From Pseudomonadaceae bacterium (GTDB lineage Bacteria > Pseudomonadota > Gammaproteobacteria > Pseudomonadales > Pseudomonadaceae), in NCBI GenBank assembly GCA_900766265.1, contig CAAFUS010000009.1:62001-126000 (forward strand): a DNA stretch of 64,000 nucleotides. The letters run 5' to 3'. Under the pieces are notes generated by a model. It saw only the letters and a program-made list of their open reading frames with translations. It made no database searches and was not told the DNA's origin. Of the stretch, positions 10,784 to 18,599 are shown in pieces. Each line of letters starts with the position of its first letter. Position 1 is the stretch's first letter. The translations under genes were made by a program, and so were the position numbers.

Positions 10784-11986
10784 TCAGCCATTGCCGTCCC
10801 TGCCTGCGGCCCTTCGTTGCTCCTGGCGTATCAGCACGACGACAATCAGCAGCGCGGCAAGCCCGGCCAGCGCCGAGCCCATGAAGATACTACGCAGTCC
10901 GGTCCATGCGGCGAGCACCCCCATGATCGCTCCGGCCAGCCCCAGCGCCAGGTCGAAGAACATGGCGAACACGCTGAGCGCCGAGCTGCGGCTTGCACTG
11001 TCGACACGGGCGATCACGCCTACGCCCATGGCCGGATAGAGCAGCGACAACCCGCAACCGGTCAACGCGGCGCCTGCCAGGGCTACGGCTGGCGAGTCGG
11101 CCGTCCATAGTGTCAGCAGACCGAGAATCTCCACGACCAGGCAGGCAACAGCCACCGGGTATCCACCGAACCGGTTGATGGCATTGGGAAACAGCAACCG
11201 TGTGCCGATGAAGGTGGCCGCGTAGGCGGTCAGGCACCAGGCCGCGCCTTCCCATCCGCGGGCCGAGTAATACAGGGCTATGAACGAACTGATGGCGCCA
11301 TAGCCGATGGTCGCGAGCGCAAGCCCCATGCCGTGGGGCGCTACACGCCCCAGCACCTTGCCGAACGGCAGACGCTTGCCACGGCTGACCGGTGCCGGCT
11401 CCCGGCGCCAGGCGAGCCCCAGGCCGAGGACTGCGAGCAGCATGGTCAGCACCCCGAGGCTCCAGACACCGAGCTGATCGGTCAGCAACACGCCCAGCGG
11501 CGCGCCGATGCCGACCCCGCCATAGGCGGCAACGCCGTTCCAGGAAATGATCCGCGCCGCGCTGTCCGGCCCGAGCCGGGCGATACCCCAGCTGATGCCG
11601 GAAATGCCGATCAGGCTCTGGGTCAGGCCCAGCAGCAAGCGGCTCGCGATCATCAACCCAAGGCTCGCCATGGGCCAGTGGTCCAGCCCGACCGCCACGG
11701 TCAGCAGCAGGCCGCTGGCCAGGCTGACGGCCATGCCCAGGATCACCGTCTTCTTCGCGCCCAGTTCGTCAGCCAGGCGACCGGCCATCGGCCGGCACAG
11801 CAGGGTCGCGAGGTACTGCACGCCGATCACCACGCCGGCAATGGTAGTGCTGAATGCCAGGTCGTGGTGGATGTAGCCCGGCAGCGATGCCAGCGGGATG
11901 CCGATGGAGATGAACGAGATGAAGTTGAAGAGCACGAGCGAGAGGATCAGCGCGGTGTCGTTGGACGCGGGTCTGGTAGAACTCAT
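10784..11986 (-). CDS. MFS transporter, YhhS-like
   Basis: About 400 residues with 12 hydrophobic segments. The A-motif between helices 2 and 3 reads GRLADELGAKKTVILG. The N-terminal helix LILSLVLFNFISFISIGIPLASLPGYIHHDL is characteristic of the YhhS/UPF0226 group of putative sugar or drug exporters. The start at 11986 (MSSTRPAS) has AAGGCG upstream; an in-frame upstream ATG at 12070 would add 28 residues unlike the family. Substrate unknown. It is transcribed away from the AT-rich spacer that precedes the ClpP-like gene. Confidence 0.9.
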   Translation of the reverse strand: MSSTRPASNDTALILSLVLFNFISFISIGIPLASLPGYIHHDLAFSTTIAGVVIGVQYLATLLCRPMAGRLADELGAKKTVILGMAVSLASGLLLTVAVGLDHWPMASLGLMIASRLLLGLTQSLIGISGISWGIARLGPDSAARIISWNGVAAYGGVGIGAPLGVLLTDQLGVWSLGVLTMLLAVLGLGLAWRREPAPVSRGKRLPFGKVLGRVAPHGMGLALATIGYGAISSFIALYYSARGWEGAAWCLTAYAATFIGTRLLFPNAINRFGGYPVAVACLVVEILGLLTLWTADSPAVALAGAALTGCGLSLLYPAMGVGVIARVDSASRSSALSVFAMFFDLALGLAGAIMGVLAAWTGLRSIFMGSALAGLAALLIVVVLIRQEQRRAAGRDGNG

Positions 11987-12732
11987 CGAAGCGCCTTGCA
12001 CAAAGTGGTCGGGAGCCGGCGCCGATGCCGTGAGCGCAGGGCATCGGGTGTCGGCAGCGAGGTGCTGCATCCGTCGATCCGGACCGACAACGCACCGATA
12101 GCCAGAAGACTGCCGCAGGGAGCGGTCACTTCCCTCCCCGACTCGGAGCCAGCTCGCGGAGCGGTAATCGGCGGCGGGTTGGAAACTGACTCATCGGTCT
12201 GCGGCGACTCCGAACGATACTCTTTTGAACGAAACGGCAATAGGGTTTAAGCGAGACGGTAATAGCGAAGCGAATACTGCAACGACGCTGTTGCCAGCCA
12301 CATTGAAACAACGACAACTCTGGTTTTGCTGCTCGGTAAACGAAACGGCATATCTTCCATTCGTCGGACACCCCATAAACGGAGGGAACTATCGGCAAGT
12401 TCTGTTCGCTATAATCGTCGCCGCAACGAGAACGTGAAACTTCTCCAAGCCAGCTAAACCCGGGTCGGGCCTTTCAGGCCGACCGACTCCGGCCAGCCGC
12501 CCTTTTGCAGCCCGTACCGATTCCGGTGGGCATGGCGGCAGGTCCCAGCGAGACGGCCCCTTACGGAGCCTTCGTCGCCGATCGACACGCAGCTCCTCCG
12601 CACGCAGCTCACCGCTCGTCGCCCATACCGGGAGAAATCCATCGCGCGCTCAAGATACGCAGCGATAGGCCGACGTGTTTATACGTGGCTCGACAGCCAG
12701 ATATCCAACGGCATAATCGTCAGGTAGTAATT
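11987..12732. other. 746-bp intergenic region with an AT-richer core and degenerate repeats
   Basis: No convincing gene in either direction. The core at about 12200-12430 is clearly less GC-rich than the surroundings. It carries three versions of a 17-mer: 12227-12243 (GAACGAAACGGCAATAG), 12249-12265 (AAGCGAGACGGTAATAG, 22 bp further on) and 12337-12353 (TAAACGAAACGGCATAT). A TATAAT hexamer occurs at about 12410 but without a good -35. Plausible content: regulatory sites for the divergent MFS and ClpP-like genes, or the scar of an acquired segment. Confidence 0.5.
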
Positions 12733-13284
12733 ATGACCACACATATCGTCAACTTCACCGGCCCAATCAACTCCGCAACCTGCGGGCAACTTATCGACAA
12801 GTGTTCCCAGGCCGTTCAGCAGGATGCATCGGAGATCATTCTCAAGATCGCAACCATGGGCGGCGAGTGCAGTTACGGCTTTTCGCTTTACAACTTCCTC
12901 ATGTCGCTTCCCGTCCCGGTTCATACCCACAACCTGGGGACGGTGGAGTCGATGGGCAACATCCTGTTCCTGGCCGGGCGCAAGAGAACGGCCTGTCGCC
13001 ACAGCAAGTTCCTGTTTCACCCGTTCCACTGGAACATCCATGGCTCGGTCGATCATTCGCGCATGTCCGAATACGCCATGAGCCTCGATTACGATCTCCA
13101 GCTCTATGCCGACATCGTAAAAGAGCGAACCGCAGGTGCCGAGCAGTCGCTGGACATCGCCAAGTACCTGATGGCCGCCCCGCGAATCCTCAACCCCGAG
13201 GAAGCGCTGGCGACAGGGCTCATTCACACGGTGGACGATGCCTACATGCCGGCAGGCGCCGTTTCCTGGTCCGTCCATTCCTGA
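12733..13284 (+). CDS. ClpP-like serine protease
   Basis: 183 residues of the ClpP/crotonase fold. The nucleophile is probably Ser73 in VESMGNILFLAG and the base His96 in FLFHPFHW. MGGECSYGFSLYNFL corresponds to the ClpP glycine-rich oxyanion strand, and NPEEALATGLIHTV to the C-terminal helix. The sequence is far from housekeeping ClpP and there is no ClpX or ClpA beside it, so whether it partners an unfoldase is unknown. ATG 12733 has AGG 8-10 nt upstream. The open frame runs further upstream in GC-rich sequence, but that part shows no homology. It lies beside the atypical AT-richer spacer, which hints at acquisition. Confidence 0.85.
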   Translation: MTTHIVNFTGPINSATCGQLIDKCSQAVQQDASEIILKIATMGGECSYGFSLYNFLMSLPVPVHTHNLGTVESMGNILFLAGRKRTACRHSKFLFHPFHWNIHGSVDHSRMSEYAMSLDYDLQLYADIVKERTAGAEQSLDIAKYLMAAPRILNPEEALATGLIHTVDDAYMPAGAVSWSVHS

Positions 13285-13330
13285 CCGACGCCCGAGCTTG
13301 ATGCTGGCCCATCGCTGACACCCTCGCAGG

Positions 13331-13360
13331 GCCCGCCGATACCCCAGAGGCATCGGGCGG
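13331..13360. terminator. Hairpin between two convergent genes
   Basis: CCCGCCGAT (13332-13340) pairs with ATCGGGCGGG (13352-13361) with one bulged G around a CCCAGAGG-containing loop. It sits in the 93-nt gap between the ClpP-like gene and the convergent copper-storage gene, so it may serve both. There is no U-run on either side, so termination strength is doubtful. Confidence 0.35.
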
Positions 13361-13377
13361 GTTCCGGTAGCGCCAGT

Positions 13378-13707
13378 TCAGGCCGCCATGCGCTCGCACT
13401 CCTGCGCGCAGGCCATGCAGGCCTGGGCGCACTTCTGGCAGTGATCGGCTTCGTGCTTGCTGCATTCCTCGCCGCAGGCACGGCAGACCTGGGCGCAGAG
13501 CTTGCAGAACTCACGGGCAAAGTCGCTTTGCCGGGCCATCAGCGCTGCCGCCATCCGGCACATATCGGCGCAGTCCATGTCCAGCTGAACGCAGCGGGCC
13601 ATCATCTTCACGTCGTCTTCTCGCAGGCAGGCGGCGGCGCAGGTGTCGCATACCACGGCGCAGTTGCTGCAGGCCTGGATACAGCTGTCGTATTGAGCGG
13701 TCGTCAT
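13378..13707 (-). CDS. Four-helix-bundle copper-storage protein (Csp type)
   Basis: 109 residues with 19 cysteines arranged as CxxxC/CxxC pairs along four predicted helices: C9, C13, C16, C20, C23, C27; C39, C46, C50; C68, C71, C75, C78, C82; C90, C93, C97, C100, C104. This is the pattern of Csp proteins, tetramers that fill a helical bundle with many Cu(I) ions bound by thiolates. No signal peptide, so a cytosolic Csp3-like form is expected. RBS upstream is AGGAGAATCCTG-like. It stores copper and prevents Cu(I) toxicity. No other copper gene is adjacent. Confidence 0.93.
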   Translation of the reverse strand: MTTAQYDSCIQACSNCAVVCDTCAAACLREDDVKMMARCVQLDMDCADMCRMAAALMARQSDFAREFCKLCAQVCRACGEECSKHEADHCQKCAQACMACAQECERMAA

Positions 13708-13883
13708 CAGGATTCTCCTGTGTCGGGTCGATCGAGCACCGTTCGGAGACGGTCGGTATGGGCCCGGTTTTCGCGGCGCCCCAAGGTACGACGCCGATCG
13801 GCGTCGGGGGTTTCCCCCATTTAACCGCCAGGCGGCCGTCTGGTTGGCCTCACGAGTCGACCTGTGAAGACGCCGAAAGCCCG

Positions 13884-13908
13884 AAAAAAAGCCCCGCTCG
13901 TGCGGGGC
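13884..13908 (-). terminator. Intrinsic terminator of the small gene at 13915-14100
   Basis: On the minus strand a perfect 7-bp stem GCCCCGC / GCGGGGC (13902-13908 with 13891-13897) with loop ACGA is followed at once by TTTTTTT (13890-13884). It begins 7 nt after the stop codon of the minus-strand gene and is a textbook rho-independent terminator. Confidence 0.9.
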
Positions 13909-13914
13909 CGTGGA

Positions 13915-14100
13915 TCAGCTGGCGTGGTTTTTTGGATCGTCTTCGTCGCTGCCGTTCATGTTGGTGTCGGTCGGTCGCAGGTCGTGGCCGACAGGCTGGA
14001 CACGATCGGTGTGCGCGGTGGTGCCGATTTCCACTTCGTCGGCGCTGTTGGCCAGATCGTGGTCTTCGGCTTCGTGCGTGGTTTTGATGTCTTCGCCCAT
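13915..14100 (-). CDS. Small acidic hypothetical protein
   Basis: 61 residues, MGEDIKTTHEAEDHDL to the end NGSDEDDPKNHAS. Very polar, rich in Asp, Glu, His, Asn and Thr, and probably disordered. The call rests on a good ribosome site (AGAGGTG 5 nt before ATG 14100) and a strong terminator just after the stop, which together make a complete single-gene transcription unit. No family recognised. Confidence 0.65.
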   Translation of the reverse strand: MGEDIKTTHEAEDHDLANSADEVEIGTTAHTDRVQPVGHDLRPTDTNMNGSDEDDPKNHAS

Positions 14101-14338
14101 GATTCACCTCTCGTCGTCGGATGGGTTGACCCCTCGCTGAATTGGAGCGGTCATGGCTGGCGGCGTTCGGCGCAGTACCCTGCCGATGGTCAGTTGCGTG
14201 TCTGGACGGCCGCGCGCGGACAGGCAAGTCCTTCATGTGGTGTCGGCCGCAGCAAACCGGTTGCTGCGACGCGGCGACTTCTCCCACACTGTCGCGCACC
14301 GTCAAACATGACGGTACCGCCATCATTGGGAGGTTTCC

Positions 14339-14740
14339 TTGGCCGATCTCGCGCAACACCCGTCCCGTAGCGCCATCCTCGAACATCCCGATGCGCTCGA
14401 TTGCACCCTTTACCGTCCCGACGAACGCGATCCAGAAGCGGAGGAAACCGACCTGGGTGACGCCCGCATCCTGTTTCGCGGCGTCTTCGAGCCGCCCGCC
14501 GACTGGGATGCCCTGGAGCGCGACGAATTTTATGGCGATGCCGACCCCGCCTCGTTCTTCACCGCCTACATCGAGCCGGAGGCGGCACCGGGCAGCAAGC
14601 AGGCCTTCGTCACCCAGGTCGGCGATTTCGTCGCGACGATCCCCGGGGTGCAGGTGATCATGTACTTCGTCGTCGACTACATCGACGACGCTGGCAGCCG
14701 GATCTACGTGCTGCAGCGCGACGACCAGCCGCTGGACTGA
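14339..14740 (+). CDS. Hypothetical protein with TTG start
   Basis: 133 residues. The TTG at 14339 is chosen because GGGAGG (14328-14333) sits 5 nt upstream and no ATG occurs before the conserved-looking body. The sequence is acidic (DERDPEAEETDLGDARILF, PADWDALERDEFYGDADP) and ends in what look like two beta strands (VQVIMYFVVDYIDDAGSRIYVLQRD). No signal, membrane segment or recognised domain. It converges on the exported dehydrogenase gene 13 nt downstream. Confidence 0.65.
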   Translation: MADLAQHPSRSAILEHPDALDCTLYRPDERDPEAEETDLGDARILFRGVFEPPADWDALERDEFYGDADPASFFTAYIEPEAAPGSKQAFVTQVGDFVATIPGVQVIMYFVVDYIDDAGSRIYVLQRDDQPLD

Positions 14741-14753
14741 GCCGGACGCCGCC

Positions 14754-15785
14754 CTATCGCGCCTGCTTGCGGGCGGCCTCCTCCCGTTCGATCCGTTGCC
14801 TCGCGCCACCGTCGACACCCGTGGTCGACGGCATCGGCTGATAGAGCGCTCCGGTGGTGGGCGGCGCTGGCGGTGCGTTCTCGATTTGCCAGCGGTGCGC
14901 GATGTTTCCCGAAATCCGTTCGGTAAGACCTGGCATCAGCGAATGGGAAACCACCGCGCCCCGGGCCTTCCAGCCCACCGGCAGGCGTTTGCGGGGGTGA
15001 ATCGATACCCAGGCGATCGCCTCCACCACCTGCTCGGGGCCGTCCATCGCCGCCATGCGCGCCGTTCCGCCGGTGTAATTGGCGGCGTGCTCCCAGAACG
15101 GCGTATCCACTGCCCAGGGCATCACGGTGGCGACACTGATGGTGTCACTGCCGCTGAGCCGGATCTCCTCGGCCAGCGCGACGCCCAGGTTCATCACACC
15201 GCCCTTGGTGGCCGCGTAGGAAGCGTGATAGGCCAGCGGCACTTCGCTTTCCACCGAGCCGACGTTTACCAGCGTTCCGTAGCCCTGCTGGCGGAACTGG
15301 CGCATCGCCACATGGCTGCCGTAGATCACACCCTTGAGGTTGACGTCCACCACACGGGCATGGTCCTGCAGAGGAATCTCCTCGAACCGCCCCAGGGCGC
15401 CAACCGCGGCGTTGTTGATCCAGACGTCGATGCGCCCGAACGCCTCCAGTGTCTGCTGGGCGAGGCGCTGCACCTGCTCGGGGTCGCTCACATCCGTGGT
15501 GACAACCAGCGCCCTGCCGCCAGCGGAGCGCACCTCTGCGGCCACCTCCTCGAGCACCTCGGTACGCCGCGCGGCCAGCACCACGTTGGCCTGCATCGAA
15601 GCGAGCCTGAGGGCCACCCCCCGCCCAAAACCGCTGGATGCGCCGGTGACAACAAAGGTCTTGCCCGCGACGGCAGGCGCGTCGCCCGGTTTCAGCCGGG
15701 GTGAGATGGCGCAGCCCGTCAGCCACAGCGCGGCGATGAGCAGCGTGCTGAACCGGGCAAGGGAAGAACGGAACGGGCGGGTCAT
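14754..15785 (-). CDS. Short-chain dehydrogenase/reductase with lipoprotein signal peptide
   Basis: 343 residues from ATG 15785. The first 25 residues are a type II signal peptide (FSTLLIAALWLTGC; lipobox LTGC). The body is a classical SDR: NAD(P) motif TGASSGFGRG, NNAAVG, catalytic Ser in NVGSVES and YAATK (Tyr and Lys). A long Pro-rich C-terminal tail follows (ENAPPAPPTTGALYQPMP and on). SDRs are usually cytosolic and need a nicotinamide cofactor, so a lipid anchor is unusual. It is divergent from a second SDR that has a Tat-like signal. An in-frame ATG at 15812 would put nine residues before the signal and is less likely. Confidence 0.88.
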   Translation of the reverse strand: MTRPFRSSLARFSTLLIAALWLTGCAISPRLKPGDAPAVAGKTFVVTGASSGFGRGVALRLASMQANVVLAARRTEVLEEVAAEVRSAGGRALVVTTDVSDPEQVQRLAQQTLEAFGRIDVWINNAAVGALGRFEEIPLQDHARVVDVNLKGVIYGSHVAMRQFRQQGYGTLVNVGSVESEVPLAYHASYAATKGGVMNLGVALAEEIRLSGSDTISVATVMPWAVDTPFWEHAANYTGGTARMAAMDGPEQVVEAIAWVSIHPRKRLPVGWKARGAVVSHSLMPGLTERISGNIAHRWQIENAPPAPPTTGALYQPMPSTTGVDGGARQRIEREEAARKQAR

Positions 15786-16163
15786 CGAGTGCTCCTGGGT
15801 CGTGCTGCGCACGAGCGCGCGCCTACATGAGTCGACACCCGCATTCGCGGCGGGTTGCAGAGCGCTTGTCGCGAGCGTCTCGCGTATCGGCGATGCGGCA
15901 ATCCCCTGAGTTCGTGGAAGCGTTCGGGGGGCGTGTCCTGCCCGCTCATTGGCTGCGAGCCCATCGCGCCCATGACCGCCTCGATCCAGCCAAAAGGCAG
16001 CGGCTGTAGTTCGGCCCTACGGGAGCTGCGACGAGATTTGGGGCGAATTCGGATGAACGCGCCGAACGATGGAAACGCCCTGCCCGTCTACCCACCTGCA
16101 TCGCGCAGCAGGCGCTTCCAAAAGCCCGTCGCGCTTTTATCCTTTCCACACAGGAGCCCATCC
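15786..16163. other. 378-bp spacer between two divergent SDR genes
   Basis: Open frames here have no ribosome site or recognisable product. It must hold both promoters; I found no clear -35/-10 pair or inverted repeat. CAGGAG at 16151-16156 is the ribosome site of the plus-strand gene. Confidence 0.4.
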
Positions 16164-17183
16164 ATGAGTTCGAACGATATCTCTTCGTCCCGTCGCAAAC
16201 TGCTGCAAGGCGCCGCCGTGACCGTTGCCGCGGCGGCCGCCGCACCGGTGTTCGCTCAAAGTACGGCCGGTGGCTCCAGCGCAGCCGGGGCCGCGACCGC
16301 CGCGCCCATGACAGACCCCAAGGCGCTCTATCCGAAGCCGCCGTTTCAGAAGCAGTCGCAACCCTGGCCAGGGTTGGCGGGCAAGATGGAGCCGCGGCCC
16401 GACCACGGCGAGAAGAGCTATCGCGGAAGCGGCCGCCTGGCTGGCCGCAAGGCGCTGATCACTGGTGGCGACTCGGGGATCGGGCGCGCCGCGGCCATCG
16501 CCTATGCGCGCGAGGGTGCGGACGTCGCTATCGGCTACCTCCCCGACGAGGAGCCCGATGCCCAGGAAGTGCTGGAATTGATCCGCGCTGAGGGCCGTAA
16601 GGCCGTGGCGGTGCCCGGCGACATTCGCGACGAGGCGTTCTGCCGGCAGATGGTCGAAACCACGGTCAAGGAGCTCGGTGGCCTGGACATCCTGGTCAAC
16701 AACGCCGCCCGTCAGCAGAGCAACGAATCGATCATGGACATCAGCACCGAACAGTTCGACTGGACGGTTAAAACCAACCTGTATGCGATGTTCTGGATCA
16801 CCAAGGCGGCAGTCCCGCACATGCCGGAAGGCTCAGCGATCATCAACACCTCTTCGGTGGTGACCTACAGCGCGCCGGCGAACCTGCTCGACTATTCCAT
16901 GACCAAGGCCGGCATCACCACGTTCAGCAAGAGCCTGGCGAAAGAGCTGATCGAGAAAGGCATTCGGGTCAACGTCGTGGCGCCCGGCCCGTTCTGGACA
17001 CCCTTGCAGGTGTCCGGCGGCCAGACCATGGAAAACCTGCAGAGCTTCGGTGGCGATACCCCGCTCAAGCGCCCAGGCCAGCCAGCCGAAATCGCGCCGC
17101 TGTATGTCACCCTTGCCTCCACCGAGTCGAGCTACGTGACCGGGCAGGTGTTCGCCGCCACGGGCGGTAACGGGTTGCCGTAG
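16164..17183 (+). CDS. Short-chain dehydrogenase with twin-arginine-type signal (YghA/YhdF-like)
   Basis: 339 residues. The N-terminus SSRRKLLQGAAVTVAAAAAAPVFA is a Tat-type leader (RR, hydrophobic run, AXA site). Next is a PKPPFQKQSQPWPG/KMEPRPDHGE block typical of the stress-protein-39/YghA group. The SDR core has TGGDSGIGRAAA, NNAARQ, Ser in NTSSVV and the YSMTK Tyr/Lys pair, and ends VTGQVFAATGG. Tat export would let the enzyme fold with its cofactor in the cytoplasm first. RBS CAGGAG is 7 nt before the ATG. Followed by a strong terminator. Likely stress-related; substrate unknown. Confidence 0.9.
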   Translation: MSSNDISSSRRKLLQGAAVTVAAAAAAPVFAQSTAGGSSAAGAATAAPMTDPKALYPKPPFQKQSQPWPGLAGKMEPRPDHGEKSYRGSGRLAGRKALITGGDSGIGRAAAIAYAREGADVAIGYLPDEEPDAQEVLELIRAEGRKAVAVPGDIRDEAFCRQMVETTVKELGGLDILVNNAARQQSNESIMDISTEQFDWTVKTNLYAMFWITKAAVPHMPEGSAIINTSSVVTYSAPANLLDYSMTKAGITTFSKSLAKELIEKGIRVNVVAPGPFWTPLQVSGGQTMENLQSFGGDTPLKRPGQPAEIAPLYVTLASTESSYVTGQVFAATGGNGLP

Positions 17184-17209
17184 GCGGTCCGCCAGCCCTT
17201 TGGGGAAAA

Positions 17210-17249
17210 GCTCGCGATCGACTGCCCCCACCGATCGCGAGCGCTCTTT
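17210..17249 (+). terminator. Rho-independent terminator after the Tat-SDR gene
   Basis: GCTCGCGATCG (17210-17220) pairs perfectly over 11 bp with CGATCGCGAGC (17232-17242); the loop is ACTGCCCCCAC; then GCTCTTTTT. It is 27 nt downstream of the stop. Confidence 0.9.
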
Positions 17250-17324
17250 TTGGGGAGTGGTCGGGGACGCTTGGCCCTGGCTGCGAAAGGCCACGCCGAT
17301 CCCGGACTACAGCCACTGGCGAGT

Positions 17325-18284
17325 CTAGTCCGGCGCGGAGTCGCAGAACGTCATGCGATTGTCTTCGCCCATCAGCAGGCTGCGATTCTGCTCGGCGCAG
17401 GCACGCAGGTAGCGCGCTACCAGGGTGATGCGCTTGAGCCTGGCCAGGTCTTCCCGATAGAACATCCAGAAATGCCGGGTGATGGCCAGCTCATCGGGCA
17501 ACACCTCCACCAACCTCGAATCGGGCGCTGCCATGAAGCACGGCAGGATCGCCAAGGCCCGCCCCTGCAGCGTCGCCTGATACTGGGCGATGACGCTGGT
17601 GCTGCGTAGCGTGCTGATCGCACCGGGCACCACCCGCTCCAGGTAGAGCAGCTCGGGACTGAAGGCCAGATCGTCGACGTAGGTGTTGAAGCAGTGCCCG
17701 GCCAGATCCGCGACGCTGTGGATCGGCGCATGGCGGGCCAGATAGTCCGGGGTGGCATAGAGCTTGAGCCGGTAGTCGCACAGCTTCGAGCAGATGTAGG
17801 GGCCGCGCTCGGGCCGTTCCAGGGCGATGGCAATGTCGGCCTCGCGCCTGGACAGGCTCACGAAATGCGGTACCGGCAGCACGTCGAAGGTGATCGCCGG
17901 ATAGAAGCGCTGGAACGCGCAGATCTGCGGCGTGACGAAGTAGGTGCCGAAGCCCTCGGTGGAGCCGATGCGCACATTGCCCGACAGCGACAAACCGGTG
18001 CCGGAGACCTGCTCGCAGGCCGTCTGCAGCGTGCTTTCCAGCACTTCGGCGTAACCGAGCAGACGCTGCCCTTCGGGCGTCACCACGAAACCACTGCCGC
18101 GAGACTTTTCGAACAGCAGCGCGCCGAGCGCCTGCTCCAGGGTACGGATGCGCCGCGACACGGTGGTGTAGTCCACGCCCAGGCGCCGAGCGGCGGCGCT
18201 GGCCTTGCGGCTACGTGCGACCTCAAGGAAGAACTTGAGGTCGTCCCAGTTCAGCTCGTTGGGGCTCATGTGACTTTTTTGCAT
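17325..18284 (-). CDS. LysR-family regulator, divergent to the valine/isobutyrate operon
   Basis: About 319 residues (314 if ATG 18269 is used; neither start has a good ribosome site). N-terminal winged HTH: LNWDDLKFFLEVARSRKASAAARRLGVDYTTVSRRIRTLE. The C-terminal effector domain has GNVRIGSTEGFGTYFVTP and DIAIALERPERG. It is divergent from the acyl-CoA ligase gene across a 315-bp spacer, the usual layout when a LysR protein controls its neighbour. In P. aeruginosa mmsAB is controlled by an AraC-type MmsR, so a LysR gene here would be a different control scheme; that link is inference. Confidence 0.9.
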   Translation of the reverse strand: MQKSHMSPNELNWDDLKFFLEVARSRKASAAARRLGVDYTTVSRRIRTLEQALGALLFEKSRGSGFVVTPEGQRLLGYAEVLESTLQTACEQVSGTGLSLSGNVRIGSTEGFGTYFVTPQICAFQRFYPAITFDVLPVPHFVSLSRREADIAIALERPERGPYICSKLCDYRLKLYATPDYLARHAPIHSVADLAGHCFNTYVDDLAFSPELLYLERVVPGAISTLRSTSVIAQYQATLQGRALAILPCFMAAPDSRLVEVLPDELAITRHFWMFYREDLARLKRITLVARYLRACAEQNRSLLMGEDNRMTFCDSAPD

Positions 18285-18599
18285 ATGGCTTCGGTTTTTT
18301 TGTGATTTTTAAGGTGAAGTTCCCCCACCTATACTCGATCCCACCGGGCAAGGCCATGCGCCATTGGGCGTGTTGCCTGCCACCACAACAACAAGAACGA
18401 GACGGCCACCCATGAATCAACGCCCTGCCTGCGCCCCGATCAGGGGACCGCGCCATCTGCCCGCCACGCACTTTCGTCCCTCGGCCTCAGGGCGAACACC
18501 TCCCGTCTGATCGTTCCGCTACCGCCACGCTTGCCGCGTGGGCGCAGCCGCTGCCGCCTCGACCAGAACGCCACGGAAGGCTCCTCACGGAGAACACCG
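18285..18599. promoter_or_regulatory. Divergent control region of the LysR gene and valine operon
   Basis: 315 bp without a supported gene. A possible plus-strand promoter is TTTTAA (18307-18312) with 17 bp to TATACT (18330-18335); CTATACT also resembles an RpoS-type -10. A 32-codon frame at 18412-18510 (MNQRPACAPIRGP and on) follows a purine-rich stretch and could be a leader peptide, but nothing else supports it. The ligase RBS is the GGAG in CACGGAGAAC just before 18600. Confidence 0.35.

Noticed and set aside
12505..12732. N-terminal extension of the ClpP-like protein
   Set aside because: Open only because the DNA is GC-rich; its translation has no resemblance to a protease or signal peptide, and ATG 12733 aligns with the start of the fold.
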